Of a stretch of DNA of 64,000 nt, positions 47,868-58,903 are shown piece by piece. Each line of letters starts with the position of its first letter. Position 1 is the first letter of the stretch. Made by a program: the position numbers and the translations under genes. The notes beneath the pieces are model-generated. The model was not told where the DNA came from. It ran no database searches and saw only the letters and a program-made list of their open reading frames with translations. The DNA is taken from NCBI GenBank assembly GCA_000827325.1, contig KN832873.1, forward strand, positions 510,245 to 574,244, written 5' to 3'. The DNA is from Oidiodendron maius Zn (lineage: Eukaryota; Ascomycota; Leotiomycetes; Myxotrichaceae).

Positions 47868-48245
47868 TACATTCGCCACTTATTTTGCCACCCCTGATTT
47901 TTTACCAACTGAACCATCTAGAATACCAATTTTCTGGCAGAGTATAAGCAACACCACTACGCACACATAGTGTTCAGAGTAGTTAGTACATTATGGTAGC
48001 TTGATCTTTAATTATGGCTTCTCAAGATACTCAATCTAAATACGCAACGCTCCCTGAATCTGAGCCAGACGAGTTATCTCAAATACTGACTGACTCTTAC
48101 TAGACAACACGTGATTAGCGCCTAGCAATTAAGACTGTACTTTAATTCCAAGTCCATGGGAAGAAATTAAGGAAGGAGCTTAATATCAGTAATCGACAAA
48201 TACAGTACGCTAACTACATTTGTCGATAAGTAAGATGCGCTAACA
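47868..48245 (+). mobile_element. Tc1-like DNA transposon relic, 5' end and helix-turn-helix part
   Basis: The left terminal sequence at 47868-47895 (CCACTTATTTTGCCAC) is the inverted form of the ends at 43968 and 41089. After about 120 bp ATG at 48014 opens MASQDTQSKYATLPESEPDE, then degenerate HTH-like sequence (LAIKTVL, KKLRKELNISNRQIQYA) with stops. The catalytic half is absent; the relic ends about 200 bp before the dehydrogenase start. Same family as the 43-kb relic, but the two halves are in the wrong order to be one split copy. Confidence 0.7.
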
Positions 48246-48464
48246 ACGCTACCCACGAGGCGTACAACGTGTGACGATCGCAGTCCACAGATCCGACCAG
48301 CCGTACATAAATATCCGGGTCAGACTGCTGTGGCAGCGGCCTGTCTGTCGGAGTCACCATGCTACAGGATATTGAAAGAGCAAATTCCTATTATCGTAAA
48401 TATTAGAGGCATACATCTTCATTTCTGTCAGATCAATACCACATCTTTCCCTTCAATCACCATC

Positions 48465-49578
48465 ATGGCAACCGCAACCACCAATCAAGTCTATCGTGGG
48501 ATCGAGGGTGCTGTAAAGAAAGTCCCTGTAGAGCTGCCTGTATTAGGACCCAAGGATGTCCTTATCAGAATCACCCACTCTGGTGTCTGTGCTACTGACA
48601 CCGCCTATGTGCCGTACGGCATAGCTCTTGGGCATGAGGGCGTCGGTGTCGTTGTGAAAGTTGGGGAAAGCGTCACCCAGTTCAAGGTCGGAGACCGAGC
48701 AGGAGGTGGATATCACCGGGATTCTTGCGGATACTGCAAGTACTGTCTGACAGGCAATGATATATGGTGCTACGATCGCATTATCTTTGGCGAGAAAGAC
48801 CACAATAATGGCACCTTTGGGGAGTATTATATCGGAAAAGAGACCTACCTTCATCGGATTCCTGCTGGACTGTCTTCTGAAGATGCTGCACCACTCATGT
48901 GTGCTGGTGCAACAACATACAGTGCTCTCGTAGATGTTTGCAAGCCCGGAGACCGTGTGGGTATCGTTGGAATTGGTGGTCTCGGCCATCTAGCGATTCA
49001 ATTTGCTGCCAAGCTTGGAGCAGAAGTCGTTGTGTGGTCGACCACGTCTGCTAAGGAGAAAGAGGCTCGTGAATTCGGCGCGTCTGAGTTCTATCTCCTT
49101 AGTGAGTTAGAGAAGATTACCAAGCCGGTTAACATCTTGATTATTGCTGGAAGCAAGTATCCGGACTGGCCGAAGTAAGTTGATACAGTCGAGAGGGTCT
49201 CAAGGCACTGCTGACGAAGCTGTGTAGATTCCTGAACAAAGATATTTTCGCTCGGGCGGGAACCATCATCCCGCTCGCGGCGCCTCACGATAAACTTGAA
49301 CTCCCGTAAGTTACAGTCGAAAGCTCAAATTTCGTGTTGCATCTCACTCATACTGGCCTGTTAATAGAGCATGGCCCCTATTCTTTGATGGTTACAACCT
49401 ACACTCCAGCCTTGTTGCCTCTCGCGGCCGACATGATGATATGTTGGATTTTGCAGTTCATCATCATATCAAACCCAGCATCGAGAGATTTGAGATGAGC
49501 GAGAAGGGTATAGCGGAGGCTCTCAAGAAGCTGGCTGCTGGATCAGTAAGGTACAGAGGAGTGCTGGTAGCCAATTAG
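48465..49578 (+). CDS. zinc alcohol dehydrogenase (medium-chain, CAD-like)
   Basis: NAD(P)-dependent oxidation of an alcohol or reduction of an aldehyde. Three exons: 48465-49174, 49228-49305 and 49368-49578; 332 residues. ATG at 48465 gives MATATTNQVYRGIEGAVKKV. Catalytic zinc ligands are the Cys of HSGVCATD and the His/Glu of LGHEGVG. The structural zinc loop is CGYCKYCLTGNDIWC (C-x2-C-x2-C-x7-C). The cofactor turn is GIVGIGGLGHLAIQFAAKLG. The first intron joins WPK to FLNKDIFARAG, the second joins ELP to AWPLFFDGYN. The end, FEMSEKGIAEALKKLAAGSV, is typical of the family. It is the left member of the block that ends with a second dehydrogenase at 60.3 kb. The promoter is squeezed next to a transposon relic. 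Confidence 0.9.
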
Positions 49579-50652
49579 CCTGCTACTACTACTAGTAGGC
49601 CAGTCTGACTCGGAATACATCTCCTTCCCAACAAAATGTCTGTGGACAGTGTCCAATGCGTGCCAGCATTCACCTGGAATCTGTCAAATTCCCGAGTAAT
49701 TGTCCGGCACACGCGTGTTGTCACGTAGACACGTGTTATTCACAACGCGCGCAGTTTAATCATGCCTTCTTAGACTGTAAACATTCGACCCGTATTTGGA
49801 CCCCGGTTTCTTATCGATTATGAGAGTCCTTACCAGGGATGAGGAGCATTGCTAAGCTGTAGTAAATAGTAAATCTAGTGTTAGATACTGAAATATCTGC
49901 TTTGATATGTAAGAAGTGCCAGTACTCACTTTCTACCGCAGGATATCAGGTCACAGCGTACGTACGGGAAAAGCACGGGACAACGCCAGAGCTTCGATAC
50001 GGCATGACAAAATATGTCCGATCTCTTTAGCTCCTGATCTCACACAGCTTCCTCTTCGACCTGATGGCTCTCGACCCAGCCGCATCTACCGGGTCTACAA
50101 AGGATATAGCTACAACCCATACCGTTGTCTAACCATCAGTCTGGACTTGATGAAACTCCATGCCCGTGAGCATCTAGTCTCCATTCATGTAACTCAACCT
50201 ACAATTGATGATCTCTTTCAGGACGTTCTTCTACAGAGTCGGGTAAATGGATCTTATCGTCAATACTAGATAGTACGTTGCCTTGAGAATCCCCGTCATC
50301 CTTTGAATCTTCCACCGCTAGTGCCATTCACGCCATACATGGACGGGAAAGAGAACGATCATGGCACAGGAGGATTTGGTTCTGGAAAATGGGCCGCAGA
50401 CACTCGAGAACAGTCATCCATGGATGGAACGAGCACGATGGGAGGAAACTTACGGCAGATACCGACGGGCTCTCTTAGGCGCCCATTACATTCACACCAC
50501 AGAGGCTGACTCATTTTCACCCCACAAGATTCGCACCACTGCATACCAATTGCCGGCTCCCAATTCATTCACCCAATTACCCTTTTCGGCTACAATGATA
50601 TTTATTACATTTGCCTGTGAACTTCAGTCTCAAAGCTGCACATAAGTTTACT
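49579..50652. other. intergenic with third copy of the 46.8-kb repeat
   Basis: A plus-strand frame at 49916-50269 (117 codons) has no recognised motif. Around 50485-50600 the sequence repeats the CATTACATTC...CACCAC and GATTCGCACCAC words of the 46.8-kb repeat, in the same orientation. It separates the first dehydrogenase from the 3' end of regulator D. Confidence 0.5.
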
Positions 50653-53357
50653 TCATCCACATAAGGCTTCGTCCAACATTCTTTCTACCAATTCACCACT
50701 CCAAGGGTTGTTCTCAGAGACATCCCAACTATCTGGCTCCCCGAAGTCAAAAAAGTCCAACTGGGTATTTCTTGCGGGCTCAATTGTACCAACCTCATCT
50801 GGCTGATCACAATTCTCCGGAGAACATTCAATTGAGGATATCAACGTCTGTGGAGGTGATTGTATTGGGTTCGGGCAAGTTTGCAAAGATAAGCGTTGCG
50901 GTAGGTAATCATCCGTATCAGGGTATCGACCAATGGATAATGAAATATCTATTGTGAACGAGATTCTGAGATATTGCGTGGGTTTTCTCACGAACACGTC
51001 GAACCAGTTCTTGATGACTGAGCTCGAATACAAAAGAGCTGTCGATTGCCTAACTTCATGCTCGGACCGAGCAACTTCGATAACCCGGTTAATGACACTT
51101 TGGGCCAAAATACAACCGGTATAGCGCTCATGGCATATATCCATTGCTTCGTTTAAAAACCGGAGCTGACGCCTCTTTGCTTCTGTTCTTGAATTTGCTG
51201 GTGTTAGAGTTTGTAAATCGAGCGAGTTCAAGATTATTGGTAGAGCCAAATATGCAACACTGCAGAGTATTAGCGAGTAGAATTTGAAAGTGGAATATTT
51301 AGGAACGTACGCGCTGACTGGGATATACTGCGCTACATCGAGGTGCAAAAAGTCCCGTATTGTTTCCGATATGCTTGCAATGGCTGAGTGTAGCGAGCTT
51401 CCAAGTTCCTTCATGCGAGGTTCGTTCGCTGTTGAGTCATCAGTTTGAAGCACAAAAGATTCATACTGGTACAGAGCAACGCGAGCAGACCTGGTGTTTT
51501 AAATTAGCCAACGCGTTATTCATCTGGACTGACAAACTCACTGGTAATATATTGATGTAAGCCCAATGTACAGAGAAAGAGATTTGTGTTTGGTCGATCC
51601 TGCAACAGAGAGAACTGATTTCTTGAAATCAGAATTCCAGGTGTCTAAACTTTCTCTACATTGTTGAATCTTTGAAAGTGTCAGTAATGTGGCATTCCGG
51701 TCCAGATTATCATATGATCGAATTCCGCTGGCCGGGTAGATGTACGAAATTAGATCGGTGAGTTCAATGGCAAGATCTAACTGACTCAGGAAGATCCTAG
51801 TCAGATGGCTTTTCGTCTCTCTATCATACACATTCGAGCTACCGAATTCTGGCTCGAGATCTCTCACGGTTAATTTCGATTGAGAAAGGTCAAAGCTATC
51901 GCGGGTAATCTGAATTTGTCGTCGGACGCCGAGGGGGAGTATCCGATCCCTCAAAATCAAGCACCTTACGAACCATTAATTATATGAGAACTCAAAATAT
52001 TAGAAGATTATTCCTTACCACCAAAGCCTCTTTCGAGTCAACCGTTCTTCCGTTGTGAGCGATGTGTCGTGATCATACATCTGTACATTGACTGACATAG
52101 CATATTGAATTGCTAAGTGTAACCACGAGGTGTTCGCCAGCTTTGAAAGATAATTAGCAAAACAAAAGCCTTAGCATCTCCTAGATTAACTTACAGGTTC
52201 GCGGTCTGACGAGTAATAAGTCAGGATCAGCGCCCCCTGAGCAATTGAAATTGGATCGGAGATTGTATCGAAATCGTAGAGTAACTTAGCACGACGGTAC
52301 ATACAGCTTCGTGCTTGCAGTGCACTCTGAAATCCCAGCTGACGAATTGTAGCATCGGATGCAAACTACTCAGTCACCAATTGGAAATGTCTGTGGGCTC
52401 TCTATTGCAAGGCACTTACGGCACAGCTCACGAACAACATCGCTCTGAAAAGAAACAGAGGAATCTTCCTACACTCCGGTCGCCTTCCACCTGAAAGGTA
52501 CATTTCCCAGAATCGTCGTTCGTCGATAACAGGGAGTCCTGGATGAACATGGAGGAAGTATTCGCGAACAAGATCATCCAGCATTGGTCTCTGTGGTATA
52601 TGGAAACAGCCTTTGTTTTCAAGGAATTTGAAGTCTTCTGGTGGAATGTGCGATAATGGTTCCGTTTCAAGAAAGTCGAAATATGCAAATATCATATCTG
52701 TATGTGGGGTAAATTGGACAGGGATATTGTAGTTAGGAAATACTGGAGAGGACGGGTCACGATAGGGCTTCGCAGATGGCATATCAAGGCCGGTCTCAAT
52801 AGATTCGATGACTGCAGGTCCATCTGTGGGGAGGATCAATTGCGATGGTATAATCTCGTCCGGTGAGCATACTGGAACTTCTTCAACTAGTGCTGGTAGT
52901 TTCCCTCGCGTCCGTTTACCGCTACATATATACAAGCTCAGTAAAGAGGAGTTGTCCGGAGGAGGTAAGCCTACCCAGAACGAATCGCACAAGTTATACC
53001 ATCAAGACGGCAATTTGTGCATGTGTGACCACGACTTAATACATCGCAACGGACCTTCCTGCAAAGTTGTGAGCTACTCGCTCAATAACGCATCAACGAA
53101 CGAGGCTACCTTTTGTTGCATGCCACACAGGCTTTACGTGCTCGTTTGCGCCTAGTTTGACCTTTTGGTACCAGCCGCAGGAAAAGTGGAACATCAGGGC
53201 TCTCATCAATGCGAGTTTCATCATCCGACTCGGGTGTAAACTGATCAAAGACAAATTCTGAGAGTTCAGCGAGGCCATCGACATTCTCAACATTCTCGAT
53301 GTCCATGGTCTCAAGCTGGTTGTGGGTGCCGGCTGATTCCCACGTAGAGGGACACAT
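50653..53357 (-). CDS. Zn2Cys6 transcription factor of the cutinase-factor (CTF1) type (regulator D)
   Basis: ATG at 53357 opens MCPSTWESAGTHNQ and an acidic leader; basic KGQTRRKRARKACVACNKR runs into an intron (about 53030-53105), after which KVRCDVLSRGHTCTNCRLDG then ITC completes the cluster: C-x2-C-x6-C-x8-C-x2-C-x6-C. Then come IFAYFDFLETEPLSHIPPED, FHIPQRPMLDDLVREYF and HVHPGLPVIDERRFWEMYLS, the conserved start of the CTF1-like regulator domain. Later exons carry RDRILPLGVRRQIQITRDSF, and the 3' exon ends in an acidic, W-rich tail. It is divergent from the TRI12 transporter (53871) with a 513-bp gap, which suggests pathway-specific control of the 48-60 kb block. Exon borders at 51.96-52.40 kb are unresolved. 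Confidence 0.85.
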
Positions 53358-53870
53358 AGATCTGGAGTTAATTTGCGTTTCCAGAGCTTCGACCGAGATC
53401 CCCAGAGTTTCGAGTTACTAACTTTGGGGTGCGGGGTGTATGCTTGTCACTACCTCGTGGAGATTTAATTTTCGGCCGATACCCGCCTGTCGGCATCTTC
53501 ACACCGGCAGTCCAACCGACATCCGGCTACGGCTTATGGGAGCCAAATTTGGGCCGAGATTACTGCGACGGGCTCATCAGTTCTGTTTGTGGTGTCGAGA
53601 AAGCAAATCTACTAGAGATCGACAGGTATTCGCACAGAAAGAATGCATCTACAAAGCGGGGGTTCGGTATCTTTGACGGCAAAGTGAGACAAGACTATCC
53701 AGCTATGGGAAGCAAGAAATAAACATAAGTACTCTCAACTTGATTCCGTTGTTCGTAGTCCATCCCTGTCATTAATTGTATATCACTATTGAGAATTTCC
53801 TCGAGGTAGTAGTAATAACCTTTTATACCATCCATTGCTTTTAGAAGAACCAAAAGGCCATAGTTTCACC
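53358..53870. promoter_or_regulatory. divergent promoter region, regulator D and TRI12 transporter
   Basis: A 513-bp gap with both gene starts outward. Two CGG-type words (CTCGGC, TTCGGCC) are seen but no clear inverted CGG pair was proven by eye. Confidence 0.45.
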
Positions 53871-55880
53871 ATGGATTCTTCAACCGGAGATGAGAAGAGC
53901 TCGCATAACCACACAGCACAAGCTGACCTGGAATCATCTTCGGACATTGCCAAGGCTGGCCCCTTCAAGTGGAGCACGCGCCAAATTATTGCTGCCGTGT
54001 CACTATCCATACTATGGGTTGGTGAGTTGACCGTTAAATTTTTACACACGAATACTCTGCTCATTGTTTCTTCCAGGCTCACAAGTCCCTCTATATTTCA
54101 CTGGAGGAATACTGTCATACATGGCAGCTGATTTGGGCGGCCAGGCATTGACTTCTTCCAGCTGGATTCCTGTCTGCAACACGCTAGCTGTGGCTTCAGT
54201 CGCACCCTTCTCGGGGCATTTGACGGATATATTCGGTCGCCGAAATATTACCCTTATTGGATCTATTTTAATCATGGTTGGTCTTGTGCTAGCTGCCACT
54301 GCACATTCATTTGCTCAAGCTATTGCCGGCATGTCTCTCGCTGGAGCCGGGGCTGGGATTGGAGAGTTGACGGCGCTTGGAGGGTAGGACCCATGTTCTC
54401 CGTCAAAGTACCGCCGCTGACAATCGATGTAGTGTAGCTGAACTGGTGCCCGTGAAGTATCGTGGACTTTACCTTGGTGGTATTGTTTCGTTTCTGCTTC
54501 CATTCACACCGTATGTAATGTACAGCCAACTGCTCTCCACTCGAACCTCCCAAGGTTGGCGATGGGTATACTGGATCTCCTTGTAAGTTTTGATAAATCC
54601 TCGGCCAAAGTCAGACTACTTATTCTAGAGTAGGATTTACAACTTTGTAGCATTTGTAGGAATGCTATTTACTTATTTCCCAGAGAGATACATTGTGCTT
54701 GAGAGAGAGGGCAAGATGCAAACTTTGAAGAAGATAGATTGGGTTGGAGCTGTGCTTTCAATTTCTGGAATCACACTATTGTAAGTGTAGTCATTGCCAG
54801 CTGTTGAACAGCAGCTAAGCAAACAGCTAATGCATTGTTAAGCCTGGTCGCTCTGCAGTCCGGCGGGTATACACACTCGTGGAGCAGTGGATATGTATTG
54901 GGTACCTTGATCGTAGGAATCGTGCTCATTATCGTCTTTATTCTTTGGGAGTGGAAGGGAGCAAAACTCCCAATAGTACCAAGAGAGCTTTTCCAAGGAC
55001 AAAGAACAATTGGGGTCACGTTTCTCCTCTTGTTTGTGGCTGGAATGAACTTCTACTCTCTCATAAATTGTAAGTACCTTCGATCAAGCAGAGTGCCAAT
55101 TGCTGAACTTCGTTACTAGTCTTTCCTCTCACATTCGCAAGTGTCTATAATCCTGACCCTGTACAAATCGGGCTGAAAGGATTGGGCTACGGTATCAGTG
55201 TCACGGCAGGGGCCGTAATCGTCAATTGGCTTCTGTCCCTGTGCAAGAACAACAATCGTGAGCTGATGATCGTATCTTGTATTGTAATGAGTGAGTTAAT
55301 TTCGCTTTGCCTACCACTTGAGCCTTGCTAACAATTTCAAGCGGCCTTCAGTGGGGCACTTGCTGTCGTGACTCCCACAAACCCTCGCACGGCTGTCGCA
55401 CTTGGTACAATTGCAGGATTTGGGGTTGGTGGTGTTCTTGTCCCACCTTCCACCATCGCCATTACAGTTTGCCCTGATCGCCTCATTGCCACTACTGTCG
55501 CACTATCCCTATCCATTCGCGTCATTGGTGGATCGATAGGGTATACGATATACTACAATATCTTTGCTGAAAAGCTCGGCAAAGTTCTCCCTGGAAACAT
55601 AGCCAAGGCTGCGGTGGGTGCAGGCTTGCCGGTGTCTGATGCGACGAGCTTTGTCACAACACTTCTCACTGCGCCTGGTAGTATTACTTCGGTGCCTGGC
55701 GTCACGCCAAAAATTATCGCTGCAGCCACGAGAGCTTCGCAAGACTCGTATGCCTATGCGTTAAGCTTTGTCTGGTATACGTCCATTGCGTTTGGAGTAG
55801 TAGCAATCATCGCTGCTGGATTCCTTGGGAATAATCGGAAGTACTTGACCGATAGAGTTGCAGCGAAAATTCGAAACTGA
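53871..55880 (+). CDS. TRI12-type MFS transporter
   Basis: Multi-helix (about 14) efflux-type transporter of the fungal TRI12/siderophore group. ATG at 53871 opens MDSSTGDEKSSHNHTAQADL; introns join WVG to SQVPLYFTGG, GELTALGG to VAELVPVKYRGLYLGG, and so on (about six introns). Motifs: GHLTDIFGRRNITLIGS (antiporter motif A) and GMSLAGAGAGIGELTALGG, then ERYIVLEREGKMQTLKKIDW in the central loop, FFPLTFASVYNPDPVQIGLK and TNPRTAVALGTIAGFGVGG. The C-terminus is LGNNRKYLTDRVAAKIRN. It looks intact, about 540 residues. Plasma membrane; it probably moves a substrate or product of the neighbouring enzymes. Confidence 0.88.
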
Positions 55881-56281
55881 AGGAGAATCAAACCTTTTTG
55901 AGTTGCTATAGTGTGTTAAATTTATGATGATATCTGAGAAAGAGTGGGAGTTTGAAGCATTCCTATTTACTTTGGATTCACGAAATTGCAATTTACAGTG
56001 ACCTGGATTTTTATTACATGTCGTGGAATAACTGAACAGAACCAACAGTGGCAGCAGCTGCGCCTATTTAATTGATTAGTGTAGATGGAGAGCCAGGCTT
56101 TAGTAATACAAAATAAGACAAGTTTTTTGAATGTAATAAATGCTACGTTCTGGAGAGGCTTTTCGATTAAATAGTTGTTACTTATCAGCGCATTTCCGAT
56201 ATCCGTGGGTTTTTACTAGGTTGTGATATATATCTTTCTCTATCACATATTTTACTACAATACAGAAATCAAAATGAAAAG
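55881..56281. other. intergenic, no gene seen
   Basis: Convergent gap between the TRI12 transporter and the acyl-CoA ligase. AT-rich. It should hold both 3' ends. Confidence 0.5.
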
Positions 56282-58213
56282 CTACAACCTTGGCTGTACA
56301 CTTCTTATTTCCTCCTTCGCCCGATCTCTAAGTATTTTCCGAACAATTTTCCCAGACTTTTCAAATTGAAGACGTTAGCTGTATGTTATAATATGCAGCA
56401 TGTGTCTACACACCGGATTCTTCGGGATCGCATCTATAAAAATGACACCACCGGTGAGATATTTGATCCTGGAGACGTGTTGCTTCATATATTCTTTCAC
56501 ATCATCCGCCGTCATGGGTTTCCAAGGGACAATATAGGCTCTCGGCGCTTCTTCGCCATTTCTATAAGAACATCAGATGCTTAGCAAAAATTGATGCTGC
56601 CGCAGAATAGACTAAAGTAAAACAAATATGGGACCTTACATCGTCACGCCGACTACTGCTGCATCAACAATATTTGGATGCCTTATCAGCACGGCCTCAA
56701 GCTCTGCAGGCGCAACTTGATTTCCGCGGACTTTGATCAGTTCTTTCTTCCGATCAACAATGTATACCTTGCCTTGCTCATCAACAAATCCGATATCTCC
56801 TGTCTTGAGCCAGCCATCTGTGGTCAGCACTTCGGCCGTTGCCTGTGGGTTGTGCCAGTAACCCTTCATGACATTAGGAGCCCGGACCCAGATTTCTCCA
56901 GGAACATTATGGTCTCTAATTTCTGTAGCCGCCTCGTCAGAATCCACCAATTTGATCTCGCAGTTGGCACTTGGCTCGCCGACAGAGAAGGAGAGAGAGA
57001 GCTCGCAAGGATGCCAGGCTAGCACAGAGCATGTGGCTCTGACGTCAGTTTTGATATTAGCATAATAAACTTATACTGGAAGTAAAGAAGGAAGGTATTA
57101 TATTACTCAGTCATTCCCCAACCTTGTTTAACATTTATCTTCCCTGCTGGCCAAAGCTGTTCGAAGACTTCACATGCCTCACGCCCAAGCGGAGCAGCAC
57201 CACACATCACTCGTTCCACCGACGATAAATCGAAGGTACGAGTAATTTGGCTCTTAGCCATGGCGACCAGTACGGAGGGGACGAGTAGTAAATCATTGAT
57301 GCGGAACCGTTCAATGTTCTGTAGAAGACCCGGAAGTGTGTACTTGCGCATGATCCATAGCGGGACACGACGCTTTGGTCGTACGGCAAGGAATATGGTT
57401 TGCGCCATTGCATGATAAAGCGGCAGGAAACATATTTGCCGGTCACGAGAGCGCTTGCGTATCTCATCCGGGTCCAGCTCGATTTGGTAGATGAACTGGA
57501 TGCAGTTGGCGACGTAATTGTAATGTGTGATCTCCACGCCTTTGGGTACTCCAGTGGTCCCTGAAGAGTAGTTTAGGCAGACGGTACGGTTATCTTCTAT
57601 CGTGTCAAACTCTTCCCATTTAAACATTGATGCCTGATATACGGGGGCAAGAAGGCTAGCCAAGTCTTTGCAACTATTTCCTATAGTTCCACCAGCTGCC
57701 ATTTGTGCGTTGAACACAAAAACGTGATCATGTGCCATGCCAACCGTATCAGCAGCATTTAGACCCGTTTTTAGCTGATTCTCATTGCAGAACATAAACT
57801 TGGCCCCTGAATCTCGCAGCTGGTGCGCAAGCTCGGCCTGCAGATAGGTGGGATTAGTGCCGGTAAAGATTCCTCCAGCCATTATAATTCCCATGAAGAT
57901 AATTGGATAGAAAATATTATTCTCTGAGAAGACCAACACGCGGTCACCATGCTACTTCATCTTTTAGCTTTCTCTCAGGACGATTCTAAAATGGACTGAT
58001 ATCAGATACCTTGAGCCCAGCATTTTGTAACCCTACCGCCAGCCGTTGAGACCATTCTCTATAAGCATGGAGAGAAAAACTGTACGTATCAGGCCGTTCT
58101 GCATCAATGAAGATAGGATCTGTGTCGGGAAGCGTTGCACCTGGACTGCCAAAAATCCAAGTTGGAAGAGTACACGGCGGGATAGTAACACTCCATCTTG
58201 AATGGTACGGCAT
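56282..58213 (-). CDS. 4-coumarate-CoA-ligase-like acyl-CoA synthetase
   Basis: Adenylate-forming enzyme: carboxylic acid + ATP + CoA to acyl-CoA. ATG at 58213 opens MPYHSRWSVTIPPCTLPTWI. Introns join GLK to HGDRVLVFSENN and QGWGMTE to ATCSVLAWHP; the last one (about 56343-56393) joins AIPKNP to SGKIVRKILRD. Motifs: LNYSSGTTGVPKGVEITHYN (P-loop), GWGMTEA, TTDGWLKTGDIGFVDEQGK (adenylation Asp), VDRKKELIKVRGNQVAPAEL (hinge) and the catalytic Lys in PKNPSGK. All core motifs are present and the length is normal, about 560 residues. The very end is SVQPRL; PRL is a weak type-1 peroxisomal signal, so peroxisomal location is possible. Divergent from the second dehydrogenase. Confidence 0.9.
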
Positions 58214-58903
58214 CTTTAAACACTGATCGTCAAAGTATAATGAGAACTCTCAGAAATGAATTTTTCTCGAATCTCTCATCTGATCTTCAAGTGGTTCGGA
58301 ATTAATTGACACAATGCAATACGGACTTTGGTAAAGTCATCTTTCTAACATAGGGCCAATTAAACAAACCTGCTTAATTGCTGTGGTCGGCAAAATTCGG
58401 CATTCGGTCATAATGCTTATTAGCACTAGAAATCGCACCTCCGAATTTAGCCCGATGGTTTCTTGAGGAAGCAAGCTTCCTCGGCCGTCCGATGATCTAC
58501 GTGTGCAAGGCTCTTTTTAGTGTGGGCTTGCTGAGCAGTAAGCAGAAGTTTGCCTGACTTCTACGTGTTGGTTTGCCGCATTCGGTAGAATCTCATCGCC
58601 GTACTTTTCTAGATTGCAATACTATTTCTGCCGGCGGCACAGTATTTTGCGGGGAAGTGACCTACCTTCCGGGACTCGTAAGCATGGAACCTCGGGATGA
58701 TTGTCATCTGATACTACTTTTTAGTCATTATTCTAGCTTTACTACATTAGAAGAGACGTATACTATCTGAGAAAACCTATACAATCAATACCTCCGCTTC
58801 GTCATACCGTTCCGTCAGTACTATCCATCCTGGAAGTTCGCACGAGGCAATGTAGCAGTGTTACTTACTGGGTCAAGCAGGACGAAGGGCTCAGCGCGCA
58901 AAA
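58214..58903. promoter_or_regulatory. divergent promoter region, ligase and second dehydrogenase
   Basis: A 690-bp gap between two outward-facing enzyme genes, thus a likely shared control region. A GC-rich patch with TTCGGCATTCGG lies at 58393-58410. No other gene is seen. Confidence 0.5.

Noticed and set aside
56205-56225. GTGGGTTTTTACTAGG as a second copy of the 136-bp MITE end
   Set aside because: Lacks the CTG-TA terminus and no opposite end is found nearby.
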